Shown piece by piece: positions 1-7,743 of a DNA stretch of 35,301 nt. The notes under the pieces were generated by a model. That model was not told where the DNA came from and searched no databases. It saw nothing but the letters and a program-made list of their open reading frames with translations. Numbering within the stretch: position 1 is the stretch's first letter; each line of letters opens with the position of its first letter. The stretch is from the NCBI GenBank assembly GCA_030747175.1, contig JASLLE010000023.1, forward strand, positions 1 through 35,301. Reading direction: 5' to 3'. The DNA is from Dehalococcoidia bacterium (GTDB taxonomy: Bacteria > Chloroflexota > Dehalococcoidia > Lucifugimonadales > Lucifugimonadaceae). The position numbers and the translations under genes are program-made.

Positions 1-644
1 TCGTCTTCGGTCATGACGTCGTAGTTCAGGCCGTCGAGGATCACGAAGAATATCGCCCCCACCGACTCGTCCATCTCCGCTCTCGACGGGCCATCTGCGA
101 CGCCTCCCGCCGATACAGCTTCCCCGCTCGATTCGGCGAGGCCCCAGAGCGGAACCGCCGCAAGCACGGTGGCGGGCAACACCAGGTAGACGACCCAGGT
201 CCGTATCTCACGGAACGCGACCCACGCCAGCCAGATCGACAGGATCACCGCCGCCACGAATATGATCGCCGAGAGCGCGATCGGCAGGTCCAGCTCAAGC
301 TGCTTCACGATGAGCAGCCGCACTTCCAGGATGAGGGAAGCCGGGACCGTCGCGAGCAGGAGCCGCCAGAAAACGACTCTCGCCGCCTCCATGCGTGATC
401 CCGCGGCTGAGCGCCGTGCCATGAGCCGGTCCACGCCAAAAACGACGGCCGCCGGGACGATCTGAAACGCAAAGACGAAGAACATAAGGTCGAACCGGCT
501 GATTGCGAGGAAGAGCCTGTTGGCGTCCAGCAACTGGAATGCGGGCGCGGCGAGCGCAACGGTGACGACGCCCCAACTGATGACGAGGGCGTGCCACGCT
601 TTGACCGGGAACCCGCCGCCCCGGGGTAGGACGCGTGCGCTCAA
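1..644 (-). CDS. Membrane-anchored alkaline phosphatase/sulfatase-superfamily protein (3' part missing)
   Basis: The frame is open on the minus strand from a TTG at 644-642 to the window edge, so the C-terminal part is missing. The TTG overlaps the TGA stop of the upstream methyltransferase (TTGA), which implies translational coupling. The roughly 210 visible residues hold about four hydrophobic segments, including ones near residues 16-35, 45-70 and 90-130. A soluble part then begins with IFFVILDGLNYDVMTED, which resembles the first metal-binding strand of sulfatases and alkaline phosphatases (hydrophobic run then a conserved Asp). I infer an inner-membrane enzyme with an extracytoplasmic hydrolase or phospho-/sulfo-transferase domain. 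The substrate cannot be seen. There is no ATG near the N-terminus, so simple ORF callers may miss it. Confidence 0.7.
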   Translation of the reverse strand, partial: MSARVLPRGGGFPVKAWHALVISWGVVTVALAAPAFQLLDANRLFLAISRFDLMFFVFAFQIVPAAVVFGVDRLMARRSAAGSRMEAARVVFWRLLLATVPASLILEVRLLIVKQLELDLPIALSAIIFVAAVILSIWLAWVAFREIRTWVVYLVLPATVLAAVPLWGLAESSGEAVSAGGVADGPSRAEMDESVGAIFFVILDGLNYDVMTED

Positions 645-2050
645 ACCTTCCGGACCACGGAATACAGGATTCGACCGTTCGGCAGTTCGGCGCGATCGCC
701 TACGGTGAAGTAGCGCCCGAGCGCTTCGGCGAACCCGTCCGCCGAGTACTCGCCGTGTGAACGTGATCGGCGCAGTAACAGGCGTCGAGCCATCGGGTCT
801 TCGCGGGGGACGAACTCGATCACCCCCTCAGGCGCGACCGACGCCAGCCACTCCAGGATCGAGTCGATCGGGACCTCTCCGGCGATGACCATGTGGTGCA
901 TCAGGGCCAACGCCAAGAAGAAATCGGCATTCCCTCGATCGGCCAGACTCTTGCGCTCGGTGTGACCCCAGCCCTGGCCCGGTGACGGGTTCACGAGGTC
1001 CATCACCAGTGGCAGCACATTGGTCGGGCCACCCGGATCGGCCCGCAAACGGGTGTAGAACGCGTCCACGACCTGCGGGTCCCTGTCGAACGCCACGACA
1101 TACCCGGCATGGCGCGCGGCGATGAGGCTGTACGCCCCGGTGTTCGAGCCCAGGTCCCAGACGACCCCGGGTTGCGTGCGCTTGAGAACGCTTTCGACGA
1201 ACTCCCGCTTGGCGTCCTCGGACCGCTGGTCGTATGTGTTGTCGGACTCGTAATCGGACCAGGAAGACCGCCGGACCTGGCTGCGCTGCTTCGCTGCGCT
1301 TGAACGCAGGCCACGAATCATCCGGCGGATCGCACCCCGCTTGATGACGTGCCCCGAGACCTCGGAAGAGGCCTTCGCCGATGCCTCGAATCGTCTTGAC
1401 AGCGAATCCTGGAGGACGACGTTGGTGAATACCGTTTTCGTCCACTTGCTCCGCAGCGGCAGCATGGCCCGGAGCTCACCCGGGTCCACGCCGTCTAGCG
1501 AGGACCGGAGCAGATGCTGGAAGTTCTGGCCGACGTATCGCTCGTACAGCAGCGGGTTCAAGAACAGCCTGCAGAACTGGTTGTACCCGTCCCAGGGCGG
1601 GCCTTCCTCGTACGGCTCAAACGAGCCGACGTCTATGAATACGGGCCGGGCGCCAGCGAACTGAACGTTGTACGGCGTCGCGTCCTTCAGGATGTAGTCG
1701 TGATCCAGGAGCCGGGTTGCCAGGTCCAGCGTCAGCGCCGCCGCGTCCTTCAGCATCTCGAACGACCACTCGTACGGATACGAGATGAAGGGGATGCGTT
1801 CATGCCGAACGACCAGCGCCGGATCCGGCAGGGACGTGATCGAACCCGGAATATCGGCCGGTTCCAACACCTCGGTCGAGACGACCATGCCCAGTTCGAC
1901 CATGTCCTCGAAGGCCTCGCTGCGGATCAACCGCTCGATATCGGCCGCGTCGCGGCGATTGAACACGCGGAAGACCTGCCGATCCGCCGTGAAAACACGG
2001 TTGTCTGGATCACGAAACGAGCCGGGATCGGCGGTCGGGCGTTCAGTCAA
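641..2050 (-). CDS. SAM-dependent methyltransferase with N-terminal extension (NoeA-like)
   Basis: The C-terminal half has a class I methyltransferase fold: a SAM-binding motif VVWDLGSNTGAYSL, then an acidic strand end (VVAFDRD) and a later ALALMHHMV segment. The N-terminal ~250 residues carry conserved-looking text (VFIDVGSFEPYEEGPPWDGY) of unknown role. From memory the layout resembles NoeA/L11-methyltransferase-like proteins of about 470 aa, a low-confidence match. The frame stays open back to 2206, but those 52 residues overlap the small gene at 2064-2222 and look non-coding. I prefer the TTG at 2050-2048 (about 469 aa), although its ribosome site is weak. It overlaps the downstream membrane hydrolase gene by 4 bp. 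The shared operon suggests modification of a surface molecule, which is inference. Confidence 0.75.
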   Translation of the reverse strand: MTERPTADPGSFRDPDNRVFTADRQVFRVFNRRDAADIERLIRSEAFEDMVELGMVVSTEVLEPADIPGSITSLPDPALVVRHERIPFISYPYEWSFEMLKDAAALTLDLATRLLDHDYILKDATPYNVQFAGARPVFIDVGSFEPYEEGPPWDGYNQFCRLFLNPLLYERYVGQNFQHLLRSSLDGVDPGELRAMLPLRSKWTKTVFTNVVLQDSLSRRFEASAKASSEVSGHVIKRGAIRRMIRGLRSSAAKQRSQVRRSSWSDYESDNTYDQRSEDAKREFVESVLKRTQPGVVWDLGSNTGAYSLIAARHAGYVVAFDRDPQVVDAFYTRLRADPGGPTNVLPLVMDLVNPSPGQGWGHTERKSLADRGNADFFLALALMHHMVIAGEVPIDSILEWLASVAPEGVIEFVPREDPMARRLLLRRSRSHGEYSADGFAEALGRYFTVGDRAELPNGRILYSVVRKV

Positions 2051-2063
2051 GGCGCCGGCCTGA

Positions 2064-2222
2064 CTACCGGTCCTCGCGGTCGCCAGAGCGACCTCGCCCG
2101 GTGAGGGCGGTCTTGATCCGGTACCAGAACAGCCGCACAACGACCGCGATCCCGGCGACTCCGCCGAGCAAGACCTGCAACAACATGCCGCCGGCCGTCG
2201 GATCAACGTACAACGGGATCAA
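2064..2222 (-). CDS. Small conserved-type membrane protein (YVDPTAGG family), 52 aa
   Basis: The gene encodes 52 residues from a TTG at 2222-2220 with AAGGA 8 nt upstream, ending at TAG 2064-2066. It starts with IPLYVDPTAGGMLLQ, then a single membrane segment (VLLGGVAGIAVVVRLFW), then a basic, polar tail (YRIKTALTGRGRSGDREDR). Small proteins with a Y-I/V-D-P-G/T-x-G start and one membrane helix are common as orphans beside surface-modification genes. I recognise that pattern from memory and know no assigned function. It is first in a minus-strand run with the methyltransferase and the membrane hydrolase, with a 13-bp gap to the methyltransferase start. It is too short for most ORF lists and is masked by the methyltransferase frame. 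Confidence 0.72.
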   Translation of the reverse strand: MIPLYVDPTAGGMLLQVLLGGVAGIAVVVRLFWYRIKTALTGRGRSGDREDR

Positions 2223-2691
2223 CTGTCGTTTCCTTACTTTGTAGGAGGTGTCGGGTACGGGGTGTCCGGCACCCGAAAGTCACTGCGATCGCCGGGTGGG
2301 AATACTGGCTCCACCGGCGGTTCCCCGTTCAGAAACGCCGACGGATAAGGGGCTGCCCCTCGTCGGAAGACAACGGGCCGCGTCGTGGGCATGGCCCGCG
2401 GCCGGATGTTATCAACAAAACGGTAAATCCGTGAGATACGGCGTGCCTGCATCCCAACGGGCGACGACATGTTGGAAGAGAGCGGGTACTCGGGATGGAT
2501 CGAACGCCCCCGTTTACGGTCGACTTCCCGCTGAAACGGTTATCCTGCGGCGGAGCGCCGAGGACGGCGTGGAGTCCGGGCGGGTGCGGGCGGCGACGTT
2601 CCCGCCGGGCGTTGAATTGAGTCACGGACCATGATCGGGATGTCACCGGTCCGCGGCGGCGAAGAGGAGCCTGAGAACAGGAAATCGGCCG
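2223..2691. other. Intergenic region between divergent genes, no gene seen
   Basis: This 469-bp stretch separates the minus-strand surface cluster from the plus-strand MFS gene. Open frames on both strands here (for example 2248-2634 plus and 2234-2470 minus) have no recognisable motif and unconvincing composition. It presumably carries both promoters, but I found no clear -35/-10 pair. A short inverted repeat GGGTG/CACCC lies near 2260. Confidence 0.5.
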
Positions 2692-3984
2692 ATGAGAGAA
2701 GCCTCCTCCCGGGGGAACCCCGTCCGGGCGACGCTCGACTACTTTGCCGAGGTGCGCCGCTTCAGCCGCAACGCCCGTTTGTACCTCAGCTACTCCCTGC
2801 TGTCCGGCCTGGGCACGGGCATCTGGATCGTCATGTTCAACCTCTACCTGTTGAGGCTGGGCTACGCGACGACCTTCGTCGGCCTCTTCTGGATGGTCGA
2901 CATGCTGTTCCACGGCATGTTCGCCTTCCCGGCGGGACTCATCGGGGACAAGATCGGCCGGCGCAAGGCATTCATCCTGGGCACCGTGCTCTCGATCGTC
3001 GCCCGCGGCGCCTTGCTGTTCGTCCGGGACCCCGAAACACTCCTGCTACTGGCCGCCATCTCCGGCATGGGAGAGGGCTTTCACGCCGTGGCGGGCGCGC
3101 CGTTCATGATGGAGAACAGCGAACCCCGGGAGCGGCCGCACCTGTTCAGCCTGAGCGCCTCTTTTGGATCGGCGTCTCTCTTCGTGGGGAGTCTCTCGGG
3201 CGGGTTCCTGCCGTTGATATGGGCCGGCGTGATAAGCGTCCCGGATTTGGATCCCGCGGCCGCGCGCTGGGCGCTCGTGACGGCCCTGCCCCTGTCGCTG
3301 GCCGCACTTTTGCCGCTTGGATTGATGCGTGAACGGCCGGTCGAGCTGGTGCAGAGCTTTAAGGACCTGTTCACGCTGCGCAATATCGTGAACAACGACC
3401 TCATAGTCCGATTCACCTTATGCGCTGTTTTATCGGGCATCGCTTTCGGGATCACGGTCCGATTCTTCAACCTGTTTTTCAACATGTCGCACGGGCTGGA
3501 CGACGACCAGATAGGCGTCTACCTGGCCATCGGCTCGCTGGGATCGGCGCTGGCGATACTGGGCTCGCCCTATGCCATGCGGAAGTGGGGCATGGCGCGC
3601 GGAATCATGATCACCCAGTTGATTTCGGTCCCCTTCCTGCTCCTGATGGCGATCTTCGCCAGCCTGCCGGTGGTTGTCTTGATGTTCGTGATACGGAGCA
3701 GCGTGTACAGCGTGTCGATGCCGCTCACGACGCAACTTACGATGGCGTTCGTGGAGCCGAAGGAACGGGCGACGACCGCCGGGCTGACCCACACGGCGTT
3801 CGACGTGGGTGGAGCGGCCGGGGCGGTGGTCGGCGGCGGGCTGATAGTGGGCGGCGAGTTCATGACAGCATTCAGCGTCGCAGCCGCACTGCTCGCGGTC
3901 CCGGCGATCCTGTACTACGTCTTCTTCCACGAGCTGGAGACGGAGGAAAGGGAAGCGGAGGAGGCGACGGTCACGGCCGGGTGA
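2692..3984 (+). CDS. MFS transporter
   Basis: This 430-aa protein has about twelve hydrophobic segments and the MFS loop 2-3 signature GDKIGRRKAF near residue 85, so it is a secondary transporter of the inner membrane. The ATG at 2692 has an AGGAA ribosome site 8-9 nt upstream. It ends in an acidic tail (ELETEEREAEEATVTAG). The substrate is unknown; nothing next to it is informative. A 10-bp GC-rich hairpin lies 60 bp after the stop. A decayed copy of its last ~50 codons lies at 4628-4772, so there was once a second related gene or a duplication here. Confidence 0.85.
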   Translation: MREASSRGNPVRATLDYFAEVRRFSRNARLYLSYSLLSGLGTGIWIVMFNLYLLRLGYATTFVGLFWMVDMLFHGMFAFPAGLIGDKIGRRKAFILGTVLSIVARGALLFVRDPETLLLLAAISGMGEGFHAVAGAPFMMENSEPRERPHLFSLSASFGSASLFVGSLSGGFLPLIWAGVISVPDLDPAAARWALVTALPLSLAALLPLGLMRERPVELVQSFKDLFTLRNIVNNDLIVRFTLCAVLSGIAFGITVRFFNLFFNMSHGLDDDQIGVYLAIGSLGSALAILGSPYAMRKWGMARGIMITQLISVPFLLLMAIFASLPVVVLMFVIRSSVYSVSMPLTTQLTMAFVEPKERATTAGLTHTAFDVGGAAGAVVGGGLIVGGEFMTAFSVAAALLAVPAILYYVFFHELETEEREAEEATVTAG

Positions 3985-4043
3985 TGTGGGGGCTTGATGA
4001 AACTGGCGCCCGGACAATCCTCTACGCTTGCCCACCACGCGAG

Positions 4044-4067
4044 ACGGGGCCGCATGAGCGGCCCCGT
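4044..4067 (+). terminator. GC-rich hairpin after the MFS gene
   Basis: ACGGGGCCGC and GCGGCCCCGT pair perfectly around an ATGA loop. There is no U-tract after it on either strand, so it is a terminator-like or RNA-stabilising hairpin rather than a textbook intrinsic terminator. Confidence 0.5.
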
Positions 4068-4179
4068 GCAACCTTCCAGGTGTGATTGTTTCGCATTCGC
4101 CGACGCCGCCGGCGCGTGTTCCTGGCGATGACAGGTGCCATCTGCTGCGCTTGAGTCGGAGCCGACGGGTAATGGCTCC

Positions 4180-4554
4180 TCAGCTAGACGATCCTTCTAC
4201 ATGGAAAAGTTTGTTGTAAATGCTCCATCGGTCATCGCTCTTGAGCAGAGACAACGAATCCAGGAAGGTCATCCCGAGATAATCATCCCGCACCTGGACT
4301 GCCGCAGTATTGCCGGCAATTTCCAGCGAGACGATGTCAATCCGGGCGGGCTCGCCATTCTCTTTCGGTGACGGCTGTTGGCTCGACACAAACCCGGCGA
4401 AATCCTCTACCGACCACTCCAGCAGTTCGCCTTCCAGGTAGCCGGTGATCTTGGCGTTGGGATGGAACGCGGCGCGAACTTTGTCCGCGCTGGATTCATA
4501 CATGCAGTCGAAGTAGGTTTGAACCGTGTCTTTGATCTGACTCTCGTCGCTCAT
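4180..4554 (-). CDS. NTF2/SnoaL-like small protein (putative lumazine-binding type)
   Basis: The gene encodes 124 aa from an ATG with a GGAGG ribosome site 8 nt upstream. The sequence reads as the alpha+beta NTF2-like barrel: an N-terminal helix (IKDTVQTYFDCMYESSADKV), then AFHPNAKITGYLEGEL, then beta strands with AAVQVRDDYLG and a closing DDRWSIYNKLFHVEG. This order fits the putative lumazine-binding family of DUF-type NTF2 proteins. The fold call is fairly secure; no reaction can be assigned. It points against the MFS gene and lies between that gene and the remnant of a related MFS gene, so it may have arrived during that rearrangement. Confidence 0.75.
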   Translation of the reverse strand: MSDESQIKDTVQTYFDCMYESSADKVRAAFHPNAKITGYLEGELLEWSVEDFAGFVSSQQPSPKENGEPARIDIVSLEIAGNTAAVQVRDDYLGMTFLDSLSLLKSDDRWSIYNKLFHVEGSSS

Positions 4555-4627
4555 TACCGTGCCTCCCGATTCATTTGTACCGTTGGTAGCGTCGTGAACC
4601 GGGAGTCTACACCGTCCTCTGGATGCC

Positions 4628-4772
4628 GGGAGGTGGACTGATCGCAGACGGCGAGTTCATGACCGCGTCGCAGCCGTACTGTTGGCGGTCCCGGCGATCT
4701 TGAACACGTTTTGTTCGCCGAGCTAGAAACCGAGGAGCGGGAAGTGGTGGATGCGCCGGTGACGGTCGGGTG
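4628..4772 (+). pseudogene. Decayed copy of the 3' end of an MFS gene
   Basis: This stretch aligns with the end of the MFS gene at about 3838-3984. Shared blocks include GGCGAGTTCATGAC, GCGTCGCAGCCG and GCGGTCCCGGCGATC, and both end in a GGGTGA stop followed by GTGGGGG. The copy lacks 7 nt (GCATTCA in the intact gene), which breaks the frame. It also has an in-frame TAG where the intact gene has CTGGAG. No recognisable copy of the earlier codons remains upstream. Confidence 0.75.
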
Positions 4773-5038
4773 AGGTGGGGGCAATTGTTATGGGTTTGAA
4801 TCAGGTGAACGAAGTGATGGCCGGAGGACGGTGTCGTGTGCATGCCCTTGCCGTTTGAAACCGTTGCGAAAATCTGTTGCACCATCCGTCTGATTTAGCG
4901 GTTCCCGGGAGATCCGCTAGCTTTGCGTGTCAGCCCAAGACGGCGCCGCGTGCAACATTATCGTGAGGATTGTTACAGGCGATCCACCCATCATGAAACA
5001 AACTCCCGGGGGGATATGCGGCAATAGTTGTCTCAACG

Positions 5039-5077
5039 TGAAAGGACCGCCAGCGATGAACGCTGGCGGTCCTTTCA
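5039..5077 (-). terminator. Strong hairpin terminator for the small secreted protein gene
   Basis: A perfect 17-bp inverted repeat (AAAGGACCGCCAGCG at its core and its complement) encloses the 5-nt loop 5056-5060. It lies 57 bp past the stop of the minus-strand gene at 5135-5383. The stem base is A/T-rich (AAAG/CTTT), but no long U-tract follows. It could act on both strands. Confidence 0.75.
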
Positions 5078-5134
5078 GCTCAGTATTGCTCGGTCCAGAC
5101 TGAACTGAACAACATCTGGTTCCTGAGGTGTCGG

Positions 5135-5383
5135 CTACCCGCCGCACCATGCCTTGTATGCCTGGTTTTGCGGACCGTTGTCGCTAGCGCGATTTGCAGC
5201 CTCGTGTCCCCACCATGATGAACCGGGACCAAGGTCCCGGACCCACGTGTTGTTGTTGTTGGCACGGTCAGTGCCAAAGCAACCAGGATTGTCTGGTTTG
5301 GCTGCGGATGCGGTGCCACTTCCGAACGCGACCGAGAAGAGGGCGATTGCGAGAATCCCTACGAATAGCAGCATTTTCTTCAT
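5135..5383 (-). CDS. Small secreted protein with signal peptide and two cysteines
   Basis: The gene encodes 82 aa. Residues 1-28 form a typical Sec signal peptide: MKK, a hydrophobic core (LLFVGILAIALFSVAFG), and a cleavage site after TASA. The mature ~54 residues start AKPDNPGCFGTDRAN and end with AYKAWCGG. They are rich in Asn, Gly and Trp and contain exactly two cysteines, which could form one disulfide outside the membrane. I do not recognise a named family. The gene stands alone, with a good promoter 75 bp upstream and a strong terminator downstream, so it is probably expressed as its own short mRNA. The ribosome site is weak (GAAG). Confidence 0.7.
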   Translation of the reverse strand: MKKMLLFVGILAIALFSVAFGSGTASAAKPDNPGCFGTDRANNNNTWVRDLGPGSSWWGHEAANRASDNGPQNQAYKAWCGG

Positions 5384-5714
5384 GAGTAATCTTCTACCGT
5401 GGCCCTTGAGACAATGGAAACGAATTTAATTCCCTTGTCCGGACCCTGTGCGGCGGGAGCATAGGAAGACGCCCGTCGCTCGTCAATTTCACTCGACTCG
5501 ACCGGCCCCACATCCAATCTCTGAAACACTTCTCGCTGTACGGTTTCACCCAATCCCCGGCGGTGGGGGCGGGGCGGTCATCGCCTCGCTTACGTCAGAG
5601 CTGTAACCGCTCAAACGACACCACCACTACCTCGCCTCCCATACACTGACGCCATAACCGGTTGGCTGCCGTTGGACCTTAGTCGGGCTTTGTCCCGGAC
5701 GAGGAGACGACGTT
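5384..5714. other. Intergenic region, divergent promoters, no gene
   Basis: This 331-bp stretch separates the minus-strand secreted protein gene from the plus-strand AOR gene. It holds the minus-strand promoter listed at 5458-5486. I saw no convincing open frame. The AOR gene's ribosome site GAGGAG lies at its right end, but no clear plus-strand promoter was found. Confidence 0.55.
5458..5486 (-). promoter_or_regulatory. Sigma-70-type promoter for the small secreted protein
   Basis: On the minus strand TTGACG (5486-5481) and TATGCT (5463-5458) are separated by exactly 17 nt. This puts the start of transcription about 65-70 nt before the ATG at 5383. Confidence 0.6.
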
Positions 5715-7658
5715 ATGGCCATCCGTGGCGGATATCGACCCCACATCCTGCGCGTTGACCTGGGAGCGGGGAGCATCGAACGAGAACCCCTGCCGGACGA
5801 AGAGGTGCTGCGCAAGTACGTCGGCAGCGCCGGCCTCGGGTTGTACTTCCTGCTGCGGGACGCCCCTCCAACGGCACTTCCGACCGACCCGGACGCGCCG
5901 CTCATCTTCATGGTCGGCCCACTCACCGGAACCCCGGCCGTCAACTCGTCAGACTGGACGACGATCTGCTACAACCTCCTCATCCCCTACTCCGCCGGGA
6001 TCGGTCACGGACACGGGTTCTGGGGCGCGTACCTGAAGCTCGCCGGGCACGAGGGTATCTACCTCACCGGCGCCGCCGAAACGCCCTGCTACCTGTGGAT
6101 CGACGACGACCACGTCGAACTCAGGGACGCCAGCCACCTGTGGGGCCTCGACACGAGGGAGACCGAGCGCCGTCTCAAGATCGAGCTCGGCGACGAAGAG
6201 AACATCAGCGTCGCCTGTATCGGCCCGGCCGGCGAGGCGGGCCTCCCCGGTGCGATGGTTAAGGCGGACCGCAACCACGGCTCCGGCAAGGGCAGCCCGG
6301 GCGCCGTGATGGGCAGCAAGAACCTGAAAGCGATCGCCATCAGGGGGACCGGCGTAGTGCCGCTGGCCAACGGGCAGGGCGTGGTGGACGCCGCCGCAGA
6401 GTGGGAAGAGAACCTGTTTCTCGGCGGAACCGGCCAGGACGCGCCGTCGGCGCTGGGCCTCCAGAACGGCGGAATCACGCGGAACTACCACGACCGGCTC
6501 GGCATCCCGATGCGCGTGGCGGCCAAGAACATGACCGACCCGGCGTGGGGTACCGAGTTCGCACGCAAGTACGTCGAGGCCTGCGCGCGCTGGCGCATCA
6601 CTTCTCGTCCCTCCTATAACTGCAAGATCGAGTGCGCGTACGACGTGGAGATCACCGATGGGCCGATGTCCGGGTTCGTGGGTAGTCCCTGCGGCGGCGC
6701 GGAGAACATGGAGGGGTCGTGCGCCATCATCGGCGTGGACGATCCGGCGACGGTCGTGGTCATGACCGACTTCTTCGACGGCATGGGACTCGAATCCGGC
6801 CAGTTCGGCACCATCCTCGGGGCGATGTACGAGGCGTACGAGGACGGCATCCTGACGCTGGAGGACACCGACGGGCTGGACCTGAGCTGGGGCAACTGGG
6901 AGTCGGCGATGGAGCTGGTGCGGATGGCCATCCGGAAGGAGGGCATCGGCGCAAAACTCACCAACGGCGTAAAGGCGATGCCAGAGGCGCTGGGAGCGGA
7001 GAAGGGGCTGGTGGAGCAGATGCGCAGCAAGGTGCTGGATATCAAGGGCGAGGGCGTCGTGATGCACGACCACCGGCAGTTCTGGAGCGTGTTCTTCGGC
7101 GAGATTATCTCCGGCGCAGGACCGGCGATCCAGGGGCAGGGGATCGACCTCGCAAGGCGGCCGGACCTGGGCTATTCGGAGGCGACGCCGGAGATACCTC
7201 GGAACCAGAACGAGGCAGTTTCGAAGGTGGACGTGGTCCGCGAGACGCAGTACGCCAAGATGTTCTGCGACTCGTTGGGCGTCTGTAACTTCGGCATGCA
7301 GGGAGTCCCGGAGTCGCTCCGGCTCAGCAGCGAGTGCCTGGCACAGGCGGTCGGCTGGGACGACTTCGACATGGACGAGGCGAAGGTGGTGGGAGAGCGG
7401 GTGACCAACCTCATGCGGCTGGTCTACGGGAGACGTGGGTTCACGAAAGAGGACGAGCTCGACGTATCGGCCAAACACCTTGAGCCGCCGCCCGTCGGGC
7501 CGTCGGCGGGCCAGAGCATCGAGCCCTACCTGCCGGCGATGGTGGACGAGTATTACCGGCTGATGGGCTGGGACATCGACACCGGAATGCCAACGCCCGA
7601 GACGCTGGAGCGGCTGGGCATGAACGAGTTCGCCGGCAATGCCGGGCTTATTTTGTGA
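5715..7658 (+). CDS. Aldehyde:ferredoxin oxidoreductase family protein (tungstopterin enzyme)
   Basis: This 647-aa protein has near-family length. Members oxidise aldehydes to acids in the cytoplasm with a bis-pterin W cofactor and a 4Fe-4S cluster, passing electrons to ferredoxin. N-terminal marks are GPLTGT, HGHGFWGAYLKLAGHEGI and SPGAVMGSKNLKAIAIRG. The cluster motif, usually CxxCxxxC, reads SYNCKIEC here: C303 and C307 are present but the first cysteine is Ser300. The distal ligand motif is intact (DSLGVC, C524). The ATG has GAGGAG 8 nt upstream. The next gene, a URO-D-like protein, follows after 85 bp and may be co-transcribed. Whether the enzyme still holds a normal cluster is open; the aldehyde substrate is unknown. 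Confidence 0.88.
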   Translation: MAIRGGYRPHILRVDLGAGSIEREPLPDEEVLRKYVGSAGLGLYFLLRDAPPTALPTDPDAPLIFMVGPLTGTPAVNSSDWTTICYNLLIPYSAGIGHGHGFWGAYLKLAGHEGIYLTGAAETPCYLWIDDDHVELRDASHLWGLDTRETERRLKIELGDEENISVACIGPAGEAGLPGAMVKADRNHGSGKGSPGAVMGSKNLKAIAIRGTGVVPLANGQGVVDAAAEWEENLFLGGTGQDAPSALGLQNGGITRNYHDRLGIPMRVAAKNMTDPAWGTEFARKYVEACARWRITSRPSYNCKIECAYDVEITDGPMSGFVGSPCGGAENMEGSCAIIGVDDPATVVVMTDFFDGMGLESGQFGTILGAMYEAYEDGILTLEDTDGLDLSWGNWESAMELVRMAIRKEGIGAKLTNGVKAMPEALGAEKGLVEQMRSKVLDIKGEGVVMHDHRQFWSVFFGEIISGAGPAIQGQGIDLARRPDLGYSEATPEIPRNQNEAVSKVDVVRETQYAKMFCDSLGVCNFGMQGVPESLRLSSECLAQAVGWDDFDMDEAKVVGERVTNLMRLVYGRRGFTKEDELDVSAKHLEPPPVGPSAGQSIEPYLPAMVDEYYRLMGWDIDTGMPTPETLERLGMNEFAGNAGLIL

Positions 7659-7743
7659 GCGTGTCGGTTTACTGACTGCATCTCCAACAACTTGCCGGGT
7701 CGGTTATTGATTCCGGGACTCAGAGGATTCAGAAAACGAGCAC

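Noticed and set aside
2051-2206. Longer N-terminus of the methyltransferase
   Set aside because: The added residues (Cys/Ser/Arg-rich) overlap the better supported 52-aa gene in another frame.
2248-2634. Plus-strand 128-codon frame before the MFS gene
   Set aside because: No ribosome site, no recognisable motif, and a composition typical of shadow frames.
5949-7478. 509-codon open frame on the minus strand opposite the AOR gene
   Set aside because: It is the antisense shadow of a GC-rich real gene; its translation is rich in H, R, A and P with no motif, and the plus strand encodes clear AOR motifs.
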